From: 66-474 sp051962095
GTDB lineage: Bacteria; Pseudomonadota; Gammaproteobacteria; Xanthomonadales; Rhodanobacteraceae
Assembly (NCBI GenBank): GCA_051962095.1
Contig: JBQCCP010000007.1
Coordinates: forward strand, 1 to 5,098
Length of the DNA stretch: 5,098 bases
Direction: 5' to 3'
Shown here: positions 1-5,098 of the stretch, one piece after another
Position numbering within the stretch: position 1 is the first letter of the stretch
Layout of the letters: the number at the start of each line of letters is the position of its first letter
The notes under the pieces: model-generated
Database searches by the model: none
What the model saw: only the letters and a program-made list of their open reading frames with translations
Told to the model about the DNA's origin: nothing
Position numbers and translations under genes: made by a program

Positions 1-2910
1 CTCGTGGCGGCTCATGCCTTCGAGCTGGCGTTCGCGTGCGAACTCCACGATCAGGATCGCGTTCTTGCAGGCAAGGCCCACCAGCACGATCAGGCCGATC
101 TGGGTGAAGATGTTGTTGTCGCCGCCCGACAGCCACACGCCGGCGATCGCGGACAACAGCACCATCGGAACGATCAGGATCACCGCCAGCGGCAGCGACC
201 AGCTTTCGTACAGCGATGACAGCACCAGGAACACCAGCAGCACGCACAACGGGAACACCAGGATCGCAGTGTTGCCGGCGAGGATCTGCTGGTAGGTGAG
301 GTCGGTCCATTCGAAGCTGAGTCCGTTCGGCAGTTTCTCGTTCGCCAGCTTCTCCATCGCCGCCTGCGCCTGGCCCGAGCTGTAGCCCAGCGCCGGGCCG
401 CCGTTGATCTCGGCGGTGGGATAGCCGTTGTAGTGCATCACGCGGTCGGGGCCGGCACCGCGCTTCACGGTCACGAACGAGCCCAGCGGCACCATGTCGC
501 CGCGGCCGTTGCGGGTCTTCAACTGGCTGATGTCCTGCAGGTCGCGCCGGAACGACGGTTCGGCCGACAGGTTCACCTGGTAGGTGCGCCCGAACCGGTT
601 GAAGTCGTTGACGTACAGCGAACCGAGGTACGCCTGCATGGTCTGGTACGCGTCGCCCAGGTCGACGCCCTCGGCCTTGGCCTTCTCGCGGTCGACGTCC
701 ACGTCGACCTGCGGAACGTTCACCTGGAAGCTTGAGAACAATCCCGCAAGCGCGGGATCCTTGCGCCCGGCCGCGATCAGGTTCTGGGTCTGCTTGTAGA
801 GTTCGTCGAAGCCGAGTTCGCCGCGATCCTCGATCTGCATCCGGAAACCGCCGATCGTGCCCAGGCCCATCACCGGCGGCGGCGGAAACACCGCGATGTA
901 GGCGTCCTGGATCGACGTGTACTTCTGGTTCAGCGCGCCCGCAATCGCGCCCGCGGAAAGCTCCGCGCTGCGCCGCTCGTCGAACGGCTTCAGCGTCACG
1001 AACACGATGCCCGCGTTCGACGCGTTGGTGAAACCGTTGATCGATAAGCCCGGGAACGCGACTGCGCTTTCGACACCGGGCTGCTTCAGCGCGATCGCGC
1101 TCATGCGTTTGATCACGTCCTCGGTGCGATCGAGCGATGCGGCATCCGGCAACTGCGCGAACGACACCAGGTACTGCTTGTCCTGGCTCGGTACGAACCC
1201 GGTCGGCACGTGCGTGAAACCGAACGCGGTCAGCGCGATCAGGGCCGCGTACATTGCGAGTGCCGCCGGCCCCTTGCCCTGCAGGCGACGGGTGCCCGCG
1301 ACGTAGCGCTCCGCGCCACGATGGAACAGCCGGTTGAATGGGCGGAACAGCCAGCCGAAGGCTCGGTCGATGCCGCGGGTCAGCCGGTCCTTGGGCGCAT
1401 CATGCGGCAGCAGCAGGATTGCGGACAGCGCCGGGCTCAGCGTCAGCGAATTGATCGCCGAGATCACCGTGGAGATCGCGATCGTCAACGCGAACTGGCG
1501 ATAGAACTCGCCGGTGAGGCCGCTGATGAAGGCGGTCGGGATGAATACCGCGCACAACACCAGCGCGGTCGCGACGATCGGTCCGGTGACTTCGTGCATC
1601 GCCTTGCGGGTCGCCTCCTTCGGCGATTCGCCCAGCTCGATGTGGCGCTCGACGTTCTCGACCACCACGATCGCGTCATCCACCACGATGCCGATCGCCA
1701 GCACCATCCCGAACAGCGAAAGTGCGTTGAGCGAGAAGCCGACGAGGTACATCACCGCGAACGTGCCGATCAGCGACACCGGCACCGCGATCAATGGAAT
1801 GACCGACGCGCGCCAAGTCTGCAGGAACAGGATCACCACCAGCACCACCAGCGCGATGGCTTCGAGCAGCGTGTGCGCCACCGCCTCGATCGAACCGCGT
1901 ACGAACACCGTCGGGTCGTACACGATGTGGTAGTCGACGCCCTGCGGAAACTCCTTCTTCAGCTGCGCCATCGTGGCGCGCACTTCATCGGAGATCTGGA
2001 TCGCGTTGGAACCCGGCCGCGCGAAGATCGGAATCGCCACCGCCGGCTGGTTGTCCAGGAGGCTGCGCAGCGCGTACTGGTCGGAACCCAATTCAACCCG
2101 CGCGACGTCGCCAAGGTGTACGGTCGCGCCGCCGGCATCCGTGCGCAGCACGATGTTCTTGAACTCATCGACCGTGCTCAGCCGACCCTGGGTGTTGATG
2201 TTGAGCTGGAAATCGGCGTCGCTTCGCACCGGCGGCGCGTTCAGGGAACCTGCCGCCACCTGCACGTTCTGCTCGCGGATCGCCTTTACCACGTCGCCGG
2301 TGGTGAGCCCGCGCTGCGACAGCTTCTGCGGGTTCAGCCAAACGCGCATCGAATATTCGCCGGCGCCGAAGATCTGCACGTCGCCGATGCCGTCCAGCCG
2401 GCTCAGCACGTCCTTCACGTGCAACCGCGCGTAGTTGGACAGGTACAGCATGTCGTAGCGGTGGTTGGGCGACGTGAGGTGCACGACCATCGTGAGGTCG
2501 GGCGAACTCTTCTTCGTGGTCACACCGAGCCTCTGCACTTCCTCGGGCAGACGCGGCAACGCTTGCGCCACGCGGTTCTGCACTTCCACTTGCGCATCGT
2601 TGAGGTTGGTGCCGAGCGCGAAGGTGACGGTCAGCGTCATCACGCCGTCGCTGGTGGCCTGCGAGGACGTGTACAGCATGCCTTCGACGCCGTTGATCTG
2701 TTCTTCCAGCGGGGTCGCGACGGTTTCGGCGATCACCTTGGGGTTGGCGCCGGGATAAGTCGCGCGCACCACTACCGTGGGCGGCACCACTTCCGGATAC
2801 TCGCTGATCGGCAACTGGAACACCGCGATGCCGCCCGTGATCAGGAACAGCAGCGACAGCACCGCGGCCATGATCGGCCGGTCGACGAAAAATTGGGCAA
2901 TATTCTTCAT
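1..2910 (-). CDS. mexF: RND multidrug efflux pump, inner-membrane permease (MexF-like, HAE1 family), 3' end outside window
   Basis: This is the proton-driven inner-membrane pump of a tripartite efflux system. It takes drugs from the periplasm or outer membrane leaflet and passes them to an outer-membrane channel. I translated 970 residues in one unbroken frame from ATG at 2910. Pseudomonas MexF is about 1,060 aa, so roughly 90 C-terminal residues (TM11-12) are missing. Visible parts are TM1 (about residues 12-31), the N-terminal periplasmic loop with the segment QLPISEYPEVVPPTVVVRA (32-50), TM2-6 (about 343-500), the second periplasmic loop (about 570-875) with FPGLSINGFTN (619-629), and TM8-10 (about 880-955). 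The proton-relay acids are D411-D412 in GIVVDDAIVVVENVE, and the partner lysine is K949 in GLACKNAI; these match AcrB D407/D408 and K940. By recall, similarity to MexF is high over the whole length, so MexF/OqxB-type assignment is strong. Substrates cannot be read from the sequence; MexF relatives export chloramphenicol, quinolones and trimethoprim. Confidence 0.97.
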   Translation of the reverse strand, partial: MKNIAQFFVDRPIMAAVLSLLFLITGGIAVFQLPISEYPEVVPPTVVVRATYPGANPKVIAETVATPLEEQINGVEGMLYTSSQATSDGVMTLTVTFALGTNLNDAQVEVQNRVAQALPRLPEEVQRLGVTTKKSSPDLTMVVHLTSPNHRYDMLYLSNYARLHVKDVLSRLDGIGDVQIFGAGEYSMRVWLNPQKLSQRGLTTGDVVKAIREQNVQVAAGSLNAPPVRSDADFQLNINTQGRLSTVDEFKNIVLRTDAGGATVHLGDVARVELGSDQYALRSLLDNQPAVAIPIFARPGSNAIQISDEVRATMAQLKKEFPQGVDYHIVYDPTVFVRGSIEAVAHTLLEAIALVVLVVILFLQTWRASVIPLIAVPVSLIGTFAVMYLVGFSLNALSLFGMVLAIGIVVDDAIVVVENVERHIELGESPKEATRKAMHEVTGPIVATALVLCAVFIPTAFISGLTGEFYRQFALTIAISTVISAINSLTLSPALSAILLLPHDAPKDRLTRGIDRAFGWLFRPFNRLFHRGAERYVAGTRRLQGKGPAALAMYAALIALTAFGFTHVPTGFVPSQDKQYLVSFAQLPDAASLDRTEDVIKRMSAIALKQPGVESAVAFPGLSINGFTNASNAGIVFVTLKPFDERRSAELSAGAIAGALNQKYTSIQDAYIAVFPPPPVMGLGTIGGFRMQIEDRGELGFDELYKQTQNLIAAGRKDPALAGLFSSFQVNVPQVDVDVDREKAKAEGVDLGDAYQTMQAYLGSLYVNDFNRFGRTYQVNLSAEPSFRRDLQDISQLKTRNGRGDMVPLGSFVTVKRGAGPDRVMHYNGYPTAEINGGPALGYSSGQAQAAMEKLANEKLPNGLSFEWTDLTYQQILAGNTAILVFPLCVLLVFLVLSSLYESWSLPLAVILIVPMVLLSAIAGVWLSGGDNNIFTQIGLIVLVGLACKNAILIVEFARERQLEGMSRHE

Positions 2911-2916
2911 GGGTTT

Positions 2917-2920
2917 TCCT
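2917..2920 (-). promoter_or_regulatory. Ribosome binding site of the pump gene
   Basis: AGGA on the minus strand lies 6 nt before the ATG at 2910, within AGGAAAACCC. This fixes the start, and the following MKNIAQFFVDRPIMA is the conserved N-terminus of MexF-type pumps. The pump therefore has its own ribosome site and is not translationally coupled to the adaptor 135 bp upstream. Confidence 0.75.
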
Positions 2921-2942
2921 GGTCTTCAGGCCGTGCGAGGTT

Positions 2943-3086
2943 CTTCCTTCTCCCTCCGGGAGAACGGCGCAACGCGCTGCTCTTGTTTTTCCAAAGGGCG
3001 GATGAGGATTCGTCGGAATTTCGGGGCAACGCGTTGGACGCAGCCTCACCCGCCAGACGGTGGCCGCTCACGAGGCGAGAGGGAAG
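2943..3086. repeat. Candidate short interspersed (MITE-like) repeat between adaptor and pump genes
   Basis: The stretch is bounded by imperfect terminal inverted repeats. CTTCCTTCTCCCTC (2943-2956) faces GAGGCGAGAGGGAAG (3072-3086), whose complement is CTTCCCTCTCGCCTC, with about two mismatches and one inserted base. Inside are a perfect 7-bp hairpin (2948-2964), the octamer GCAACGCG twice (2969-2976 and 3026-3033) and the palindrome CAACGCGTTG (3027-3036). No target-site duplication is visible. It has no plausible gene of its own, and it holds the last 13 codons and stop of the adaptor gene. Ends of the type CTCTCCC/GGGAGAA with nearby CCTCA(C/T)CCGCC are familiar to me from interspersed repeats in Xanthomonadales-like genomes, but that is recollection. 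That it is a repeat at all is inferred, since only one copy is in the window. Confidence 0.5.
2948..2964. other. Perfect 7-bp hairpin upstream of the pump gene
   Basis: TTCTCCC (2948-2954) and GGGAGAA (2958-2964) are perfect inverted repeats around a 3-base loop. It lies about 38 bp before the pump start in the operon transcript. No U-run follows on either strand, so it is not a standard intrinsic terminator. It could stabilise an mRNA end or cause partial attenuation. It forms one terminus of the candidate repeat. Confidence 0.5.
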
Positions 3087-4326
3087 CAACAGATGTCTCG
3101 TGGGTGTTCTGATTGGTCTGTGCGGTGCGCTTGTCTTGCCGCGACTGCTCGCCGGCGGCTTCCACCAGCGCCTTGTCTTCGGCGTCGAGGCGGTAATCCA
3201 TCGCCACCTGATCGGCATCCACGGCGACGCCGGGGCGCACGCGCTGCAGCCCGTTCACCACGACCTCGTCGCCGGGTTTCAAGCCGCTGTCGATCACGCG
3301 CAAACCGTGGAACAGCGGCCCGGTGCTGACCTTGCGGTACTGCACCTTGTGCTGCGCATCCACCACGTAGACGAACTGGTTGGCGAGGTCGGTGCCGACC
3401 GCGCGGTCATCGACCAGCACGCGCGCCTTCGGCTGGCCCATCTGCACGCGCACGTGCGCATACAGGCCCGGCGTGAACAGGCCCTTCGTGTTGTCGAATA
3501 CCGCGCGCAGGCGCATCGTGCCGGAATCGGTGTGCAACTGGTTGTCGACGAAGTCCAGCCGACCTTCGTGCGGGTAGCCCTGCTCGTCTGACAAACCCAT
3601 TGCCACCGCCACGCGCGGCGTGCGACCGTCGCTGCGTGCTGCCGCGCGCAAATGGTCGAGCTTCAACCAGGTGTGTTCGTCCACATTGAAATAGGCGTAG
3701 ACCGGATTCACCGACACCACGCTGGTGAGCACGTCGTTGCTGGTGACGAGGTTGCCCGGCGTCACCCGCGCGTTGCTGACGCGGCCGTCGATCGGCGCGC
3801 GCACGTCGGTGAAGTCGAGGTTGAGCCGTGCCGCCGAAAGCGCGGCATCGGCGGCCGCCAGCGCGGCCTTGGCACTCTCGGCCGCGGTGATCTGACGATC
3901 GGCCTCCTCCTGCGCGATAGCGTGCTTGTCGAGCAGTCGCTTGGCGCGCTGGGCATTGGCCTTCGCGAGTTCGAGCTGCGCGCTGGCCTGGGTGCGCTGC
4001 GCGGCCAGCCGGTCGACTTCGGCCTGGAACGGACGCGGATCGATCTTGAACAGCACCTCGCCCCTGTGCACCAGCGCGCCTTCGGTGAATTGCACCGCCT
4101 GCACGTAGCCGCCGACGCGGGGTTGCACGCGCACGGTGTTCACGGCCTGCAACTGGCCGGTGAAATCGGCGCTGTCGCTGACCGGCCGTTCCATCACCTT
4201 GGCGACGGTCACCTGCGGCGGGCCGGCCGGCGCCGTCTGCGCGTGACCATTGCGATGGTCCAGAACGGCCCAACTTCCGAGGATGGCGATCGCGATCACG
4301 CCGGCCAGGATCAATTTCTTTTTCAT
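3046..4326 (-). CDS. mexE: RND efflux periplasmic adaptor subunit (membrane fusion protein, MexE-like)
   Basis: This adaptor bridges the inner-membrane pump and an outer-membrane channel. The product is 426 aa. MKKK plus a hydrophobic stretch (about 5-22) is a signal peptide or membrane anchor; there is no lipobox cysteine, so it is probably not a lipoprotein. Next come the first half of the lipoyl domain (about 65-95; VQPRVGGYVQAVQFTEGALVHRGEVLFKIDP), an alpha-helical hairpin rich in Ala/Gln/Lys (about 97-165), the second lipoyl half (about 170-200; LDFTDVRAPIDGRVSNARVTPGN, of which TDVRAPIDGRVS is the signature), a beta-barrel domain (about 207-300) and a membrane-proximal domain (about 302-375) ending NGLQRVRPG. 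The start at 4326 is chosen because AGGGAG sits 7 nt upstream. ATG 4329, the codon before it, is 4 nt from that site and gives 427 aa. The final residues (about 376-426) go beyond the family core and look unstructured; the last 13 come from the repeat-like element. It is the first gene of the operon with the pump. Confidence 0.96.
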   Translation of the reverse strand: MKKKLILAGVIAIAILGSWAVLDHRNGHAQTAPAGPPQVTVAKVMERPVSDSADFTGQLQAVNTVRVQPRVGGYVQAVQFTEGALVHRGEVLFKIDPRPFQAEVDRLAAQRTQASAQLELAKANAQRAKRLLDKHAIAQEEADRQITAAESAKAALAAADAALSAARLNLDFTDVRAPIDGRVSNARVTPGNLVTSNDVLTSVVSVNPVYAYFNVDEHTWLKLDHLRAAARSDGRTPRVAVAMGLSDEQGYPHEGRLDFVDNQLHTDSGTMRLRAVFDNTKGLFTPGLYAHVRVQMGQPKARVLVDDRAVGTDLANQFVYVVDAQHKVQYRKVSTGPLFHGLRVIDSGLKPGDEVVVNGLQRVRPGVAVDADQVAMDYRLDAEDKALVEAAGEQSRQDKRTAQTNQNTHETSVASLSPRERPPSGG

Positions 4327-4333
4327 CATCCAG

Positions 4334-4339
4334 CTCCCT
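4334..4339 (-). promoter_or_regulatory. Ribosome binding site of the adaptor gene
   Basis: AGGGAG on the minus strand is 7 nt before ATG 4326 and 4 nt before the adjoining in-frame ATG 4329. The spacing favours 4326. It argues against an in-frame start at 4422, which would add 32 residues without membrane or family character. Confidence 0.7.
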
Positions 4340-4348
4340 GATGGGTTT

Positions 4349-4367
4349 CCGTACCGAGGCGGCACGG
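4349..4367. other. GC-rich hairpin in the adaptor mRNA leader
   Basis: Arms 4349-4356 (CCGTACCG) and 4360-4367 (CGGCACGG) pair around a 3-base loop, with one mismatch in DNA that becomes a G-U pair in the adaptor mRNA. It would lie near the 5' end of the transcript predicted from the promoter at 4378-4406 and about 10 nt upstream of the AGGGAG ribosome site. No U-run follows, so it is not a terminator. A role in mRNA stability is possible but unproven. Confidence 0.4.
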
Positions 4368-4377
4368 CAGGAGCCTT

Positions 4378-4406
4378 GAAATAAGAACACTGACCGGTAC
4401 AGTTAA
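4378..4406 (-). promoter_or_regulatory. Candidate sigma-70 promoter of the efflux operon
   Basis: Reading the minus strand, TTAACT (4406-4401, 4 of 6 to the -35 consensus) and TATTTC (4383-4378, 3 of 6 to the -10) are 17 bp apart. Transcription would begin near 4371, giving a leader of about 45 nt. Both boxes are weak, as expected for an activator-dependent LysR target. The -35 box overlaps the ACTG/CAGT dyad at 4389-4403. This is inferred from spacing and context. Confidence 0.4.
4389..4403. promoter_or_regulatory. Candidate secondary (activation) LysR site
   Basis: ACTG (4389-4392) and CAGT (4400-4403) form a dyad around a 7-base centre. The same half-sites form the core of the strong palindrome at 4428-4446. 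The centres (4396 and 4437) are 41 bp apart, about four helical turns, and this one overlaps the presumed -35 of the efflux promoter. That matches the activation site of a LysR tetramer. Four-base half-sites are weak evidence alone. Confidence 0.35.
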
Positions 4407-4427
4407 CCCCGTCGCGAGGCATTCCAC

Positions 4428-4446
4428 TCGTGACTGTCAGTCACGA
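4428..4446. promoter_or_regulatory. Candidate LysR operator (19-bp perfect palindrome with T-N11-A core)
   Basis: TCGTGACTG (4428-4436) and CAGTCACGA (4438-4446) are perfect 9-bp inverted repeats around one central T. The inner 13 bases TGACTGTCAGTCA (4431-4443) fit the LysR box T-N11-A with dyad symmetry. The site is centred about 66 bp upstream of the predicted efflux transcription start, the classical place for a LysR recognition site. It covers the -35 and spacer of the regulator's own promoter. The likely binder is the adjacent LysR protein; no footprint data support this. Confidence 0.7.
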
Positions 4447-4459
4447 ATCGATGGATAAT
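4430..4459 (+). promoter_or_regulatory. Candidate promoter of the LysR regulator
   Basis: GATAAT (4454-4459) matches the -10 consensus in 5 of 6 positions, and GTGACT (4430-4435) matches the -35 in 4 of 6 with an 18-bp spacer. The expected start is about 4466-4467, at the ATG itself, so the mRNA would have almost no leader. The palindromic operator overlaps the -35 and half of the spacer, implying autorepression. Confidence 0.5.
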
Positions 4460-4466
4460 CCGAAAG

Positions 4467-5098
4467 ATGGAAGACTTCTCAGCAATATCGAGCTTCGTCC
4501 GGGTGGTCGAAGCCAAGAGTTTCCGGGCCGCGGCCGCGCAACTGGGCATGACGCCTTCCGGCGTCAGCCGGGCGGTATCACGGCTGGAAGAACACATCGG
4601 CGTGCGCCTGCTGTTCCGCAGCACCCGCGCGCTGAACCTCACCGACGACGGCGAATCGTTCTATCGCCGCTGCAAGGACATCCTGGCCGACCTCGGCGAG
4701 GCGGTGGAGTCGCTGGGTTATGCGCGTACCAATCCGCGCGGCAAATTGCGCGTCGCGATGAACGTGTCGATCGGGCGTGCCGGCCTGATTCCCAACCTCG
4801 CCGATTTCGAAGCGCGCTATCCGGACATCCGGCTGGAACTCTCGATGAGCGAGCGCAACATCGGGCTGATCGAGGAAGGCATCGATTGCGCGATCCGGAT
4901 GGGCGAACTGGAGGATTCGAACCTCGTCGCGCGCAAGCTGGGCTACTTCAGCAACGTGCTGTGCGCGTCGCCGGCTTACCTGGCGCGACACGGCACGCCC
5001 ACCTGCCTCGACGACCTGAAGCAGCACCAGTGCATCAATTACGTGTATCCGACCAATGGCCGCGCCTATCAGTGGCAGTTCGATTCGCCGAACGGCCC
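4467..5098 (+). CDS. LysR-type transcriptional regulator (CrgA-like subgroup), 3' end outside window
   Basis: This is a DNA-binding regulator divergent from the efflux operon and probably its controller. The visible 210 residues are about 70% of a usual 300-aa LysR protein. The winged helix-turn-helix is residues 1-60: VEAKSFRAAAAQLGMTPSGV and SRAVSRLEEHIGVRLLFRST, then the wing ending LTDDGESFY. A linker helix follows (about 62-86), then the start of the effector domain (about 92 onward; GKLRVAMNVSIGRAGLIPNL, with DCAIRMGELEDSNLVARKLG at 140-159). ATG 4467 is the natural start because the family's N-terminus begins there and no in-frame alternative lies close by. No good Shine-Dalgarno precedes it (only GAAAG), consistent with a leaderless mRNA. 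Five cysteines (69, 141, 166, 180, 189) are visible; a redox role is not shown. The effector ligand cannot be read from the sequence. MexT, BpeT and AdeL control related pumps but belong, by recall, to another LysR subgroup. Confidence 0.95.
   Translation, partial: MEDFSAISSFVRVVEAKSFRAAAAQLGMTPSGVSRAVSRLEEHIGVRLLFRSTRALNLTDDGESFYRRCKDILADLGEAVESLGYARTNPRGKLRVAMNVSIGRAGLIPNLADFEARYPDIRLELSMSERNIGLIEEGIDCAIRMGELEDSNLVARKLGYFSNVLCASPAYLARHGTPTCLDDLKQHQCINYVYPTNGRAYQWQFDSPNG

Noticed and set aside
2911..3045. An intrinsic terminator between adaptor and pump.
   Set aside because: Hairpins are present but none is followed by a U-run on the minus strand, so the two genes are still best read as one operon.
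2165..3049. A 294-codon minus-strand frame overlapping the pump gene.
   Set aside because: It is a shifted frame of the pump gene, whose own frame shows full MexF-type conservation and catalytic residues.
2907..3218. A 103-codon minus-strand frame ending in an ATGA overlap with the pump start.
   Set aside because: It is out of frame with the adaptor over its first half and reads through the repeat-like element afterwards. Its Arg/Ser-rich product has no family resemblance. Such translations are typical by-products of interspersed repeats.
1210..3591. A 793-codon open frame on the plus strand, antisense to the pump and adaptor.
   Set aside because: It is codon-aligned with the two real genes, which happen to share a frame, so it stays open merely because GC-rich genes rarely use TTA, CTA or TCA. 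The product is rich in His, Arg, Gln and Asp with no domain. It ends where the adaptor uses a TCA serine codon.
3652..4341. A 229-codon plus-strand frame opposite the adaptor.
   Set aside because: It is a codon-aligned antisense shadow of the adaptor, His/Arg/Gly-rich, with no ribosome site or domain.
4327..4422. An upstream in-frame start (4422) for the adaptor, giving 458 aa.
   Set aside because: The extra residues lack signal-peptide character and would precede the real one; there is no properly spaced ribosome site; and the predicted promoter lies downstream of that ATG.
4578..5027. A 149-codon minus-strand frame opposite the LysR gene.
   Set aside because: It is an antisense shadow of a clearly conserved LysR coding sequence.
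1..5098. CRISPR arrays, tRNA or rRNA genes, insertion-sequence transposases, or an unknown defence system.
   Set aside because: No regularly spaced repeats, cloverleaf sequences or transposase motifs were seen. Almost the whole window is accounted for by three genes of known families and two short intergenic regions.

Overview
This GC-rich window carries a resistance-nodulation-division (RND) multidrug efflux locus with a divergently transcribed LysR-family regulator. Codon use and gene content suggest a proteobacterium. The layout, and a short interspersed repeat with CTCTCCC/GGGAGAA-type ends, would fit a Xanthomonadales (Rhodanobacter/Dyella-like) or Burkholderiales genome. That placement is a guess, because no taxonomic marker is present.

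Positions 1-2910 (minus strand) hold the first 970 residues of an inner-membrane HAE1-type RND pump. It is very similar throughout to Pseudomonas MexF; the C-terminal ~90 residues lie beyond the left edge. Positions 3046-4326 (minus strand) hold the complete periplasmic adaptor (MexE-like membrane fusion protein, 426 aa). The two genes are separated by 135 bp, most of it a ~144-bp repeat-like element (2943-3086) that also encodes the last ~13 residues of the adaptor. An outer-membrane channel gene may follow to the left, but it is not in the window.

Positions 4467-5098 (plus strand) hold the first 210 residues of a LysR-type regulator. It resembles the CrgA-like group rather than MexT.

The 140 bp between regulator and adaptor starts is compact. 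It contains a perfect 19-bp palindrome with a LysR T-N11-A core, a weaker ACTG/CAGT dyad 41 bp away, a candidate adaptor promoter and a candidate regulator promoter. The geometry matches the classical LysR arrangement: a recognition site near -65 of the target and overlapping the regulator's own promoter, plus an activation site at the target -35. The simplest model is that the regulator controls the efflux operon and represses itself.

The genes are ordinary members of known families. The parts worth a second look are the operator layout, the apparently leaderless regulator transcript, and the repeat that has entered the operon and supplied a new C-terminus to the adaptor.
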